A stretch of 64,000 bases of DNA, from the NCBI GenBank assembly GCA_963732225.1, contig CAVSYR010000005.1, positions 868,001-932,000 of the forward strand, read 5' to 3'. This DNA is from VRUE01 sp963732225. Lineage in GTDB: Bacteria > Actinomycetota > Thermoleophilia > Solirubrobacterales > 70-9. This document shows positions 49,460-61,060 of this stretch, one piece after another; position 1 is the first letter of the stretch; each line of letters starts with the position of its first letter. The position numbers and the translations under genes were made by a program. The notes beneath the pieces were generated by a model. The model did not search any database, was not told the origin of the DNA, and saw only the letters and a list, made by a program, of their open reading frames with translations.

Positions 49460-50338
49460 TTACTGCGGAGCCCGCGCGCTGATGATCCAGGTCGAGGCCG
49501 GCGCGTAGACGCCGTTGGGACCGTCGAGGTCGGCCAGGGCCTCACGCAGGTCGGCCGCGATCTTCGGCTTGATCTCCTCGATCCGGTCTTCCCAGAGGCG
49601 CAACACCTCGCCGGCCGGTCCGAGCGCCATGTTGAACTCGACCGCGTGGTCGAGGTCGCTGCCGATCTTCAGCGGCAGGTCGCAGCGCTGGAAGCTGACC
49701 TGCTCGAAGCCGGCAATCTTGAACTGCTCGCTGACCGTGTCGGCATCGGCCATCGAGAACGGCCCCGGGCCGCAGGTTGGTTGGTCACTCTCCTCGGGGT
49801 GATCGAGGTACTTGTCGACGATCACCTCCGCCCGGCTGACCCACTCGTTGTCGAGCTTGCGCCGCCAGACCACGGCGCAGAGCGTTCCCCCCGGCGAGAG
49901 CGCTTGGCAGACGTTGCGCAGCGCCTGCACCGGGTTGGCGAAGAACATGATCCCCATCCGCGAGAAGGCGTAATCGAAGCTCTCCTCAAACGCCGTGACC
50001 TGCACGTCGCCGACCGCGAAACGGACGTTGGCGGCAGCGGCCCCCTCCGCCTCCCTGCGGGCCAGCTCAATGAAGGGCTCGGAGACGTCGACTCCCAAAG
50101 CCTCGCCGTCAGCGCCAACCAGCTCAGCCAGCCGCTGCGTCGTGTCGCCGAAACCGCAGCCGAGATCGACGACGCGATCACCCGGCCGCGGCGGGTGCGC
50201 CGCCATTGCCGCATCGCCGTGCGCCCCGAGGCCGCCGGCGACGAGGTCGCGGTACTGCACGAAGCGCTCAAACAGCGGGCCGCTCCAGGCCTCAGTCGCC
50301 TCGCGATTCTCAGCTGCCGGAGCTCCCATCGCCTCCAT
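49460..50338 (-). CDS. Class I SAM-dependent methyltransferase
   Basis: 292 residues. SAM motif I VVDLGCGFGDTTQRLAEL, motif II LGVDVSEPFIELARREAE, motif III region FAVGDVQVTAFEESFDYAFS and the post-motif LRNVCQALSPGGTLCAVVWR. Resembles UbiE/UbiG-like methylases acting on small molecules. ATG at 50338 (or 50329) overlaps the previous gene by about 29 bp. Substrate unknown. Confidence 0.87.
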   Translation of the reverse strand: MEAMGAPAAENREATEAWSGPLFERFVQYRDLVAGGLGAHGDAAMAAHPPRPGDRVVDLGCGFGDTTQRLAELVGADGEALGVDVSEPFIELARREAEGAAAANVRFAVGDVQVTAFEESFDYAFSRMGIMFFANPVQALRNVCQALSPGGTLCAVVWRRKLDNEWVSRAEVIVDKYLDHPEESDQPTCGPGPFSMADADTVSEQFKIAGFEQVSFQRCDLPLKIGSDLDHAVEFNMALGPAGEVLRLWEDRIEEIKPKIAADLREALADLDGPNGVYAPASTWIISARAPQ

Positions 50339-50714
50339 GGTACGCCTGCCATGCGGCCTCGCGGTCCTCGAAAGGGCGCCAGCCACGGATCCGCTGCCGG
50401 TGTAGCTCGAAGAGCCAGGCCATCTCGTCCTCACCCGCGGTCGAGTCATCCTCCTCCCAGCGCCAGACCCGCCTGATCAGCGCCAGCGCCCTGCCGGCCC
50501 CGGACTCGGTGTCATCCTCGAAGAGCTCCTCCAGCTCAATTGTCTGCTGCACGCCGCCGGGCTCCCGCGTCGCCCAAACCCGCGCCGCCTCGACGCCCTT
50601 GCGCAGCCCCCTTGCCGCGTGCAGCTCGACCTCGGGGTCGAGCGTCGCGACGAAGGCATCCAGGTCCCGCTCGTTGAAGGCGCGAATGAACTCGCGCACC
50701 GAGTCGTGACTCAA
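50310..50714 (-). CDS. SnoaL-like / NTF2-fold protein
   Basis: 134 residues. VREFIRAFNERDLDAFVATL and DPEVELHAARGLRKGVEAAR match the NTF2-like cone fold used by SnoaL cyclases, ketosteroid isomerases and many uncharacterised proteins. The end, with HRQRIRGWRPFEDREAAWQA, is typical. It lies 6 nt after secA and overlaps the methyltransferase gene; no clear role. Confidence 0.75.
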   Translation of the reverse strand: MSHDSVREFIRAFNERDLDAFVATLDPEVELHAARGLRKGVEAARVWATREPGGVQQTIELEELFEDDTESGAGRALALIRRVWRWEEDDSTAGEDEMAWLFELHRQRIRGWRPFEDREAAWQAYHGGDGSSGS

Positions 50715-50720
50715 AGCGCG

Positions 50721-53552
<2,832 letters not shown>

Positions 53553-53629
53553 TGCTCAAGGGTAGCGAGGGTGGTCGGGTCGGGCCTGGAGGTGGTCGAG
53601 GCAACCTCCTGATGTTCGGTGGGGTGGGT

Positions 53630-53780
53630 GGGGATGGCGGGAGTGCCTCTGCGGGAATTAGGTCGCACGCGCGCTGCGCGCGCTTAGCGACAATTGAAGA
53701 GCGCGGCTTCGCCGCGCCTAGAAGCACGAGTGCAGCGGCCGCTTCGCGAACATTCCCGCAGAGGCACTCCCGCCATCCCC
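53630..53780. repeat. Giant compound palindrome D, upstream of secA
   Basis: Perfect 29-bp arms (53630-53658, 53752-53780; core GGGAGTGCCTCTGCGGGAAT) around 93 bp containing further hairpins: GCGCGGC-TTC-GCCGCGC (53701-53717), a GCGCGC/GCGCGC repeat near 53668-53685 and GCGGCCGC. The RNA would fold into a branched cloverleaf. Confidence 0.85.
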
Positions 53781-53893
53781 TCGACGCGCATTGAACTTCA
53801 GAAGCTCAGCTTGCGCCTGCCGGCCCGATCTACCGAAAGCTTCGGAGTCCCGAGAGCGCCCGGAGATAGCTCGGTTCGTCCCGCAGTGACGTG

Positions 53894-54045
53894 GCGAGGA
53901 GGCTGGGTGTCCTGTGGGCGAACGTTCGCGAAGCGGCGGAAATGCAATCCGGTGATCGCGCGGCCGCAGGCCGCGCACCAAATTTCACCCCAGCGCGCAG
54001 CGCTGGGGTGCTAGTTCGCCCACAGGACACCCAGCCTCCTCGCCG
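53894..54045. repeat. Giant compound palindrome E, between hpf and secA
   Basis: Perfect 31-bp arms (53894-53924, 54015-54045; core GGCTGGGTGTCCTGTGGGCG) around 90 bp with inner hairpins GCGCGGCC-GCA-GGCCGCGC (near 53960-53978) and CCCCAGCGC-GCA-GCGCTGGGG (near 53989-54009). Same architecture as D; the right arm ends 24 bp before the hpf stop. Confidence 0.85.
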
Positions 54046-54068
54046 GGGAATTGTGGGATCGCCCCGTC

Positions 54069-54416
54069 CTATGCAGTCCGGCCCCGCATGCGGGCAACCG
54101 CCTTGCGGGTCTGCGTGCGCTTGCGGCGCAGCTCGCGGTGCTTCTTGACCTGGCGCCGGATGTCCTCGGCGAGGGCGTGGATCGTGTGGACCATCTCGGG
54201 CGAGGCCTCACGGGCTCGCAGGGTCACGCCCTTCAGCCGCAGGGTCGCCTCGGCGACGTGGCTGTCTTCAATCGAGGGGTTGCGCTCTTCGTAGATCTCT
54301 ACGTCGAGAGTCGCCAGCTCCGACACCTGCCTACCGACCCGGCGGAATCGCTTTGTCACATGACTTCGCAGCTCGTCAGTGACCTCGACGTTGCGCCCAC
54401 GTATCTCGATCCGCAT
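54069..54416 (-). CDS. hpf: Ribosome hibernation promoting factor (short form)
   Basis: 115 residues. HPF/RaiA fold: RIEIRGRNVEVTDELRSHVT, LATLDVEIYEERNPSIEDSH, VAEATLRLKGVTLRAREASP and MVHTIHALAEDIRRQVKKHR, then a basic tail RRKRTQTRKAVARMRGRTA. Long HPFs have a ~60-residue dimerisation domain that is missing here. It inactivates idle ribosomes. A very strong AGGAGG lies five bases before the ATG. comF-hpf-secA order is common in Gram-positives. Confidence 0.9.
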   Translation of the reverse strand: MRIEIRGRNVEVTDELRSHVTKRFRRVGRQVSELATLDVEIYEERNPSIEDSHVAEATLRLKGVTLRAREASPEMVHTIHALAEDIRRQVKKHRELRRKRTQTRKAVARMRGRTA

Positions 54417-54480
54417 TTTTCCTCCTTGGGTGTCGGTCGCTCGATGCTACGCCCCTGCGACCGCCCCGTAAAGGCAGCTC

Positions 54481-55104
54481 TCAAAGGCGCCTGGTGAAGG
54501 TGATTGCAGCTACCCGGATCGAGCCGGCGCTACGCAAAGCCCGGGCGCATGCAGAGAGCGTCGCGCCGGTGGTCAACACGTCGTCGATCAAGAGCACGCT
54601 GCGCGGTGCCTCGCCACGCAGGTGGACGTGGGGCGGCCGGCCGATTCGCTGGGCGCGTCGCCGGCCCAGCTGACGGCCGAAGTCGCTGCGCGCAAGGACG
54701 GGGCAAAGCGGCGCGCCGGTGCGCAGGGCGAGCGCCGCGGCGATCTCAGCGGCGGGATCGAAGCCGCGGCCGAGCGAGCGCAGGCCGGTGCTCGGCACCG
54801 GCACGATCGTGCCGCTGAGCAGGCTCTCCGGCGCCAGCCACTCGATCCGCTCGGCGATCGTCGCGGCGACGGGCAGCAGGCGACGGAACTTCAAAGCGGT
54901 AACCAGGTCGCGGGCGACTCCCTCGTGTGGGGCCGAGGACCAGACCCGATCGAGGCCCGAAGTTCCGCGGCCGGCAAGCGGCTTGGCCTCGGCGAGGCGG
55001 CGGTTGCAGCGCGTGCAGAGCACCGCGCCGGAGCGGCAGCTGTGCCCACAGGCCGCGCAGAGTGCCGGAATCAGCTCAGAGAGGAAGGCGGGCAGCGGTC
55101 GCAC
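54481..55104 (-). CDS. comF: ComF family phosphoribosyltransferase-like protein
   Basis: 207 residues. N-terminal zinc finger-like CAACGHSC...LCTRCNRRL and a PRT domain with VLLIDDVLTTGATLSACARA (PRPP loop), plus LKFRRLLPVA and VPVPSTGLRSLGRGFDPAA typical of ComF/GntX. ComF is needed for DNA uptake in B. subtilis; other members may act in nucleotide salvage. It precedes hpf and secA. Confidence 0.9.
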   Translation of the reverse strand: MRPLPAFLSELIPALCAACGHSCRSGAVLCTRCNRRLAEAKPLAGRGTSGLDRVWSSAPHEGVARDLVTALKFRRLLPVAATIAERIEWLAPESLLSGTIVPVPSTGLRSLGRGFDPAAEIAAALALRTGAPLCPVLARSDFGRQLGRRRAQRIGRPPHVHLRGEAPRSVLLIDDVLTTGATLSACARALRSAGSIRVAAITFTRRL

Positions 55105-55160
55105 CGCCCGATCCTGCGACGACGCGGCGCGCGCGTGGTGCGCAAACCGTCAGGAAAGCG

Positions 55161-56171
55161 TCAGGGCTTGGCGACGCGGCCGGCGATTGCGCCGACCAGC
55201 ATTCCCTCGGCCGCCAGCTCGGTGCCGGCGAGCAGGATCGAGTCGCGCACCCAGGCACCGGCCCCGATCTCGCAACCGTCGCCGATGATCGCCGGGCCCT
55301 GGATCCGGGCACCGGCGCCAAGTCGCACATCAGAGCCGATCAGCACCGGGCCCTCGACCTCGACGCCCTCGAGCGGACTGGCCGAGCGGATGCCGGGGCT
55401 CACCTCGGGCACTCCCGTCTCAACCTCGACCGCGCCGCGCAAAGCATCGATGCTTCCCTGCCTCAGCTCCTCGGCGTTTCCGATGTCGTTCCAGTAGGCC
55501 TCGATCTCGTGCGAGTAGAAGGGCACGTCGTTCTCGAGCAGAGCCGGGAAGACGTCCATCGCCCAGTCGGTGAACTCGGGCGGATCGTCGGCGCCGGCGG
55601 CTTTGCTCGTACCGGGCTCGGGGAAGTAGTCGAAGATCTCGCGGCGGAACATGTAGATGCAGGTGTTGGCCAGGTCGGAGAGCGCTTCGGCCGGGTCGGG
55701 CTTCTCCTGGAAGCCCTGGATACGGCCGTCCTCGCCGGCGATCACGACGCCGTACTCGTCGGTGTTGGCGACCCGCTTGGTTGCCAGGGTGACGAGCCCG
55801 TCGTGGGATTCGTGGAACTCGCGCATCGCGGTGAAGTCGATGTCAGTGAGTGCGTCGCCGGCGACGACGAGGAAGGAATCGCCGAGGAAATCGGCGACGT
55901 TGCGCACTCCTCCGGCCGTTCCCAGCAGCTGCTCCTCATGGCTGTAGGAGAGCTCGATGCCGAGGTCCGAGCCGTCGCCGAAATGCCCTTCGATCGTCTC
56001 CGGGAACCAGTGCAGGTTGGCGATCGCCTCGCTAAATCCGTGGCGCACGAGCAGCCGCACGCTGTGCTCCATCACCGGCCGGTTCAACACCGGCACCATT
56101 GGCTTTGGCACCGCGTAAGTGATCGGCCGCAGCCGGGTGCCGAGGCCCGCCGCCAGGACCATCGCCCTCAT
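55161..56171 (-). CDS. NDP-sugar nucleotidyltransferase with left-handed beta-helix
   Basis: 336 residues. RAMVLAAGLGTRLRPITYAVPKPMVPVLNRPVMEH is the nucleotidyltransferase signature, given here in two parts: LAAGLGTRLRP and PKPMVPVLNRPV. VVAGDALTDIDF and EYGVVIAGEDGRIQGFQEKP follow. The C-terminal ~90 residues have hexapeptide repeats (GPVLIGSDVRLGAGARIQGP). It makes an activated sugar, most likely GDP-mannose or dTDP/UDP-glucose. Start overlaps the SIS gene stop (TGATG). Confidence 0.88.
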   Translation of the reverse strand: MRAMVLAAGLGTRLRPITYAVPKPMVPVLNRPVMEHSVRLLVRHGFSEAIANLHWFPETIEGHFGDGSDLGIELSYSHEEQLLGTAGGVRNVADFLGDSFLVVAGDALTDIDFTAMREFHESHDGLVTLATKRVANTDEYGVVIAGEDGRIQGFQEKPDPAEALSDLANTCIYMFRREIFDYFPEPGTSKAAGADDPPEFTDWAMDVFPALLENDVPFYSHEIEAYWNDIGNAEELRQGSIDALRGAVEVETGVPEVSPGIRSASPLEGVEVEGPVLIGSDVRLGAGARIQGPAIIGDGCEIGAGAWVRDSILLAGTELAAEGMLVGAIAGRVAKP

Positions 56172-57145
56172 CAGCCCTCACCCGCCAGAGCGACCTTGAG
56201 GCCCTCGATCGCGGTCACCGGCAGCGGGTCGACGCCCCGCGCCTCGGCGATCTTCAGCGAGACGAGGTCGCCGAGCATCGTCGCCCAGAGCAGGCGGGCG
56301 ATCCGGGTCTCGCCCTCGGTCTCGACCCGCACGGCTTCGGCCCCGCTAGCCCTGATCAGCTCGGCGGTCAGCTCGAAGCGGCGGCGCTCGCGCGGGTGCT
56401 GGTCGCTGTCTTCCAGCATGACCGACGAGAGCTCGCCACCGGACCAGCCGCAGAGCTCGTTGTGATCGGCCTCGGGAAGCTCGGAGAAGAAGGCGGGAAT
56501 CTCGGCGTTCTCGTTGATCTGGGTCTTCCAGCGCCGCGCGACCGGTGCGGTCAGGTCGGCCCCGGTAACCACCACGACCGTATCGCCGACCCGAGCCACG
56601 ATCTCCTCCGCGCGCGCCTGCAGGCTGCCGGACTCCCGCTCGAGAAAGGCGGCTGCCGCATCGATCTCGGTGTGGATGCGCGGCGCGACCCCCACCGCCG
56701 CCGCGACCTCGCTGGCGCAGACGAGCATGTAGGCGACCGCGGTGCGGGGTGCGGGCAGGATGCCGGGCAGGCCGATCACCGGCACGCCGCTCTCGCGCGC
56801 GCCGTCGACCAGCTCACCGCCGGTGCTGGCGACGAGCCGGCGAGCGCCCAGGGCTTCGGCGGCGGCAAAGCAGGCGAGCGTCTCCTCGGTATTGCCCGAG
56901 TAGCTGGAGCAGAGCACGGCCCACTCGGGCGTCGCCCAGCTCGGCAGCTCATAGCCGCGCACGGTCAGCAGCGGCCGGGTCAGCCGGTCGCCGAGCGCGG
57001 CGGCGGCAAGGTCGCCGCCGATCGCCGACCCCCCCATGCCGCAGACCATCAGGCCGACGGCCTCACTTGTCTCCAGCCGCGCCGAATCGACCCGCCAGAG
57101 GGCGTCGCGCAGGTGGTCAGGAATGGCGAGGATGTCGTCGAGCAT
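56171..57145 (-). CDS. Bifunctional phosphoglucose/phosphomannose isomerase (SIS domains)
   Basis: 324 residues with two SIS domains. GMGGSAIGGDLAAAALGDRL and SSYSGNTEETLACFAAAEAL are the sugar-phosphate binding loops; the C-terminal part has KTQINENAEIPAFFSELPEA and HNELCGWSG with the catalytic Glu/His. It interconverts glucose-6-P, fructose-6-P and mannose-6-P, feeding the neighbouring nucleotidyltransferases. The start overlaps the previous stop by one base. Confidence 0.92.
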   Translation of the reverse strand: MLDDILAIPDHLRDALWRVDSARLETSEAVGLMVCGMGGSAIGGDLAAAALGDRLTRPLLTVRGYELPSWATPEWAVLCSSYSGNTEETLACFAAAEALGARRLVASTGGELVDGARESGVPVIGLPGILPAPRTAVAYMLVCASEVAAAVGVAPRIHTEIDAAAAFLERESGSLQARAEEIVARVGDTVVVVTGADLTAPVARRWKTQINENAEIPAFFSELPEADHNELCGWSGGELSSVMLEDSDQHPRERRRFELTAELIRASGAEAVRVETEGETRIARLLWATMLGDLVSLKIAEARGVDPLPVTAIEGLKVALAGEG

Positions 57146-58128
57146 CAGGCCGGCACTCTTTCATCCTGGCCGGCGACGCTGCCCTCCAGCCTGGCCCCGG
57201 CCTCCAGCACGACTCCGGCGGAGAGGATCGAACCGCTGACCCGCGCCCCCTCCCCCACCACGCAGCGGTCGAGCAGGACCGAGTCGCGCACCTCGGCGCC
57301 GGCTTCGACCCGGGAGCCGCTGCCGAGGACGACCCGCGGTCCGACCGTGGCGCCCTCAGCGATATGGACCTCGGCACCGACGTGCATCCCCGGCGCAGTC
57401 GGTCGCACCCGGGTGTCAACGCGTCGCTCGAGGATGTCCCAGCTCGCCTGCAGGTAGCGCTCGGGGGTGCCGATGTCCATCCAGTAGCCGTCGAGCCGCA
57501 GCCCGTGCAGGCCCTCGCCGACCAATCGCGGGAAGACGTCGCGCTCGATCGAGACCTCCTCGCCGGGCGGGATCAGCTCGAGCACCGAGCGCTCCAGCGC
57601 ATACATGCCGGCGTTGATCTCCCCCGGCACTGCCTCGCCGGTCTTCTCGAGGAACTCGAGCACCGCCCCCTCCGCGTCGCTGTGCACAAGGCCGTAGGCG
57701 GAAGAGTCCTCAACCGGGTGCAACCCCAGCGTCGCCTGCGCCCCACGCTCGTCGTGAGCGCGCAGCAGCGCGGTCAGGTCGAGGTCGGTGAGGACGTCGC
57801 CGTTGAGGGCGAGGAAGCGATCGTCGAGCCGGTCGCCGAGCTCGTCGGCGGCAAAGCGAATCGCGCCGGCCGTGCCGCGCCGCTCGGGCTCGACCACGTA
57901 GGAGATCGAGACCCCGGCCCGCTCCTCCTCGTCGGCCAACGCCTCGCGCAGGACGTCGGGAAGGAAGCCGCAGGCAAGGACCACCTCGCTGACGCCATGC
58001 CCGGCCAGCCACTCGATCATGTAGGCGAGGAAGGGTCGGTCGACGAGGGTCAGGGCCGGCTTGGGGACGGTCGTGGTCAGCGGCCGAAGCCGCGTTCCCT
58101 CGCCCCCAACCAGAACGATCGCTTGCAC
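57145..58128 (-). CDS. NDP-sugar pyrophosphorylase, mannose-1-P guanylyltransferase type
   Basis: 327 residues. QAIVLVGGEGTRLRPLTTTV with PKPALTLVDRPFLAYMI, ALNGDVLTDLDLTALLRAHD, and LDGYWMDIGTPERYLQASWD, followed by a hexapeptide left-handed helix (EVHIAEGATVGPRVVLGSGS). The GYWxDIGTP motif is typical of bacterial GDP-mannose pyrophosphorylases. GTG start overlaps the ugd stop by one base (TAGTG). With the SIS gene it gives a path from fructose-6-P toward GDP-mannose once a mutase is present. Confidence 0.9.
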   Translation of the reverse strand: MQAIVLVGGEGTRLRPLTTTVPKPALTLVDRPFLAYMIEWLAGHGVSEVVLACGFLPDVLREALADEEERAGVSISYVVEPERRGTAGAIRFAADELGDRLDDRFLALNGDVLTDLDLTALLRAHDERGAQATLGLHPVEDSSAYGLVHSDAEGAVLEFLEKTGEAVPGEINAGMYALERSVLELIPPGEEVSIERDVFPRLVGEGLHGLRLDGYWMDIGTPERYLQASWDILERRVDTRVRPTAPGMHVGAEVHIAEGATVGPRVVLGSGSRVEAGAEVRDSVLLDRCVVGEGARVSGSILSAGVVLEAGARLEGSVAGQDERVPA

Positions 58129-59441
58129 TACTCGGCAGTACCCGCTGGGACCGAGCCTTCAACCGCCCGGCCAATGCCCTCGTACTCGAAGCCCGCCGAC
58201 TCGAGCAGGCGCGAGTCGAGGAAGTTGCGACCGTCGATCAGCAGCGGACGGGCCATCGTCTCCGCCGCGGCGGCCCAATCGAGCTCGGCGAACTCCGGCC
58301 ACTCGGTGACCAGGATCGCGGCGTCGACGCCCTCCAGCGTCTCCAGGGCGGAGTCGCGGAACTCGACCCCGTCGAAGAGCTCGCGGGCGACGCCGTCGGC
58401 GACCGGGTCATAAGCGACCACTTCAGCGCCCTCCCCTTCCAGACGCGCCGCCAGCACCAGGCTCGAGGCCTCGCGCATGTCGTCGGTGTGCGGCTTGAAG
58501 GCGAGGCCGAGCAGCGCCACGCGCTTGCCAACCAGCGAGCCGAGATGATTCTGCAGCTTCTGCACGACGCGGCGCTTCTGCAGCTCATTCACTTCGATCA
58601 CCGCGCCCAGCAATTGGAAGTGGTAGCCGCTGTTGCCGGCCAGCATCTTCAAAGCACTGACGTCCTTGGGGAAGCAGGAGCCACCGTAGCCGATGCCAGC
58701 GCGCAGGAAGGCCGGCCCGATGCGCTGGTCCAGGCCCATGCCACGCGCAACCTCGCTGACGTCGGCGCCGACCTTCTCGCAGACATTGGCAATCTCGTTG
58801 ACGAAGGAGATCTTGGTGGCGAGAAACGCGTTGGAGGCAAGCTTGATCATCTCGGCGCTAGTGACGTCGGTGCGGACCAGCTCGCCGCCGAGCGGCTGGT
58901 AGAGGCGGGCGACGGCGTCGCCGGCCTCCTCGTCGCCGGCATCGGCGCCGACGACGACGCGGTCGGGATGGAGGAAGTCCTCGACCGCCGAGCCCTCCTT
59001 GAGGAACTCGGGACAGGAGACGTAGGAGAGCCCGGGCCGATCACGGCGGATCGAGTTGCCGGTGCCGGCGGGAACCGTGCTCTTCATCACCAGCACATGA
59101 TCGCTGTCGGCTGGCAGATCCTCGACCACCGAGCGCACCCGCGAGAGGTCGGCATCGCCGGAGCGGGTCGGCGGCGTGTCGACGCAGACGAAGAGCAGTT
59201 TCGCGCCCTCGAGCAGCTCCGACATGTCGGTGGTGAAGGTGAGGCGCTCGGCGTTGCGCTTGAGCAGCTCGCCGAGGCCCGGCTCGTGGATCGTGATCTC
59301 GCCGCGCGAGAGCGACTCGACCTTCTCCGGAAGGATGTCGCGAGCGATCACCTGGTGGCCGACCTCGGCGAAGCAGGCAGCGGTAACGAGGCCGACCCAG
59401 CCGACCCCGATCACCCCAATCGGCTCTCTCTCAGCACTCAT
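58128..59441 (-). CDS. ugd: UDP-glucose 6-dehydrogenase
   Basis: 437 residues. NAD motif GVIGVGWVGLVTAACFAEVG, Thr-Glu region VPAGTGNSIRRD, the Lys/Asn active-site stretch EMIKLASNAFLATKISFVNE, the catalytic Cys in GIGYGGSCFPKDVSALKMLA, and the C-terminal domain with LLGLAFKPHTDDMREASSLV. It makes UDP-glucuronate for wall or capsule polymer. It overlaps the LCP gene stop by four bases. Confidence 0.95.
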   Translation of the reverse strand: MSAEREPIGVIGVGWVGLVTAACFAEVGHQVIARDILPEKVESLSRGEITIHEPGLGELLKRNAERLTFTTDMSELLEGAKLLFVCVDTPPTRSGDADLSRVRSVVEDLPADSDHVLVMKSTVPAGTGNSIRRDRPGLSYVSCPEFLKEGSAVEDFLHPDRVVVGADAGDEEAGDAVARLYQPLGGELVRTDVTSAEMIKLASNAFLATKISFVNEIANVCEKVGADVSEVARGMGLDQRIGPAFLRAGIGYGGSCFPKDVSALKMLAGNSGYHFQLLGAVIEVNELQKRRVVQKLQNHLGSLVGKRVALLGLAFKPHTDDMREASSLVLAARLEGEGAEVVAYDPVADGVARELFDGVEFRDSALETLEGVDAAILVTEWPEFAELDWAAAAETMARPLLIDGRNFLDSRLLESAGFEYEGIGRAVEGSVPAGTAE

Positions 59442-61054
59442 CGCTTCGGCTTCCCCCTTCTGCGCTTCTGGTTGGGGACCTTCACATCGGCTGAACGGGC
59501 GATTCCCATCATCTGATCGTTGCTCAAGGTGTTGAGCAGGTCGTTGGCGACCCAGTAGGAGTTGTTGCCACGATGCCAGGCGACCAGCGATATGCGGTCG
59601 CCGTCCACGTAAATGTCGTATTCCCGTCCATTGATCGTCTTGGTCAGGCTCGGGCTATCGAGGATCGGCGGGTCCGACCAGCCCTGGATCCCCTGCAGGC
59701 CGAAGTAGTGGATCCCGTCCGAGAGCGGCCACTCGACCACCATGCGATAGGCGCCGTGGCGCTCTTCGTCGGTGTCGCGCAGGTGGTAGGCACGCGGATT
59801 CTGGATGTGTTCATAGGAATTGTCTTCCTGGTAGTAGGCGCCGGACGGTAGGCGCGTCGGGTAGAAAACGGGAAAACCGGCGCTGACCTTGCGCGCAACG
59901 CTCTTCGCCTCCACTTCGCCAGCTTCGCGGTCCGGCACCAAACCGTCGCTCCCGGGCGGCTTCGGCTTGGCGATATGGGGCTTCGGAGCCTTGTGGTGCT
60001 TGCTCTTCTTGCCGGACTTGCCGCCGTTTTCGTTGCGGCCTTCGTCGAGTTCGCCCAGCGGGCCAGCGCTCGCTTCGATGCCGAGGAATTTGTCGACGGC
60101 TTCGTGGATCGCTTCGGAAGAGGCGTAGACATAGCTGGGTCCTAGTTCGGCCGGGAAGTGGACCTCCCTGATTGCTGCATTGCGCGAGGCGACGAAGAGC
60201 TTCAGCACCTGCAGCATCGTCTCCGTGTCGCTGATGTCGGAGGTCGTGTACTTGGTGAAGATGTCGACCAGGTCGTTCTGGCCGAGCACGAGCTTGGAGA
60301 TCGGCACCCGCTCCCGCGCCGAGCTAAGGAAGTCCTGCTGGCGGGCCGAGCGGACGATGTCGGTGTCGGTGTGGCGGTAGCGCACGTACTCCAGCGCCTT
60401 CTTGCCACAGAGCAGCTGATAGCCCGGCTTGATGTTGATTTCCGAATACTGTTCGGCGGCCGGCACGCCGACGTTGGAGTGGTAGTAGCGGCGGTCGACG
60501 TCGGTGTAGACGCAGCCGATCGCGTCGACGGCGCGAACGAAGCCGAGGAAGTCGACGTTGACGACGTGGTTGATCTGCAGGCCGGTCAGTTCCTTGACCA
60601 CCTGCAGGGTCAGCTTCGGCCCGCCGAAGGTGTAGGCGGCGTTGAACTTTTCCGTGCCGTAGCCGGGGATTTCAACCTTGAGGTCACGCGGAATCGACAT
60701 CACCGCGATCGCTTCGCGGTCGGGGTCGAGGCGCAGCAGGATCGTCGTGTCGGAGCGGCCCGGGTCTTCGGCCAGGTTGGCGCGCTTGTCGGAGCCGAGG
60801 ATGAGGATGTTCTCGGGCTCGCCGCCGTTGACCTTGGAGAGGTAGCGGTGCAGTTTGGCGTTGTAGACGTTGTGGTGCGAGAGCGCCGTGGCGATGCTGC
60901 CGATGTAGAGCAGGATGCTGGCCGAGGTCGCCGCGGCAACGGCGACGACGATCACCAGCGAGCCGAGGCTGAAGCGCCACCAGAAGCGCTTCGGCTTCGG
61001 CGCCGGCTCGTGGTCGCCCGAGGGCGGCGGCTTGCTCAGGCCCGACTCAGCCAC
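59438..61054 (-). CDS. LytR-CpsA-Psr (LCP) family glycopolymer transferase
   Basis: 538 residues. Cytosolic Pro-rich start, one membrane helix (LGSLVIVVAVAAATSASILL), then the LCP domain: NILILGSDKRANLAEDPGRSDT (in parts NILILGSDKR and DPGRSDTTILLRLDP), VMSIPRDLKVEIPGYGTEKF, KKALEYVRYRHTDTDIVRSA with the conserved Arg residues. A Lys/Pro linker (about 340-370) leads to a unique C-terminal domain of about 160 residues (VFYPTRLPSGAYYQEDNSYE onward). LCP enzymes attach glycopolymers to peptidoglycan from lipid carriers. Confidence 0.92.
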   Translation of the reverse strand: MAESGLSKPPPSGDHEPAPKPKRFWWRFSLGSLVIVVAVAAATSASILLYIGSIATALSHHNVYNAKLHRYLSKVNGGEPENILILGSDKRANLAEDPGRSDTTILLRLDPDREAIAVMSIPRDLKVEIPGYGTEKFNAAYTFGGPKLTLQVVKELTGLQINHVVNVDFLGFVRAVDAIGCVYTDVDRRYYHSNVGVPAAEQYSEINIKPGYQLLCGKKALEYVRYRHTDTDIVRSARQQDFLSSARERVPISKLVLGQNDLVDIFTKYTTSDISDTETMLQVLKLFVASRNAAIREVHFPAELGPSYVYASSEAIHEAVDKFLGIEASAGPLGELDEGRNENGGKSGKKSKHHKAPKPHIAKPKPPGSDGLVPDREAGEVEAKSVARKVSAGFPVFYPTRLPSGAYYQEDNSYEHIQNPRAYHLRDTDEERHGAYRMVVEWPLSDGIHYFGLQGIQGWSDPPILDSPSLTKTINGREYDIYVDGDRISLVAWHRGNNSYWVANDLLNTLSNDQMMGIARSADVKVPNQKRRRGKPKR

Positions 61055-61060
61055 GGTCCC

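Larger units (their letters stand above)
53553..54068. other. Long intergenic region upstream of secA
   Basis: 516 bp with no credible gene between hpf (stop at 54069) and secA (start at 53552), both on the minus strand. Two compound palindromes occupy most of it; 113 bp separate them (53781-53893). The secA promoter probably lies in 53553-53629 or in the spacer, but no clear -35/-10 was found. Confidence 0.7.

Noticed and set aside
53553..54068. CRISPR array
   Set aside because: Repeats here are inverted arms of two palindromes, not evenly spaced direct repeats with spacers, and no cas genes are near.
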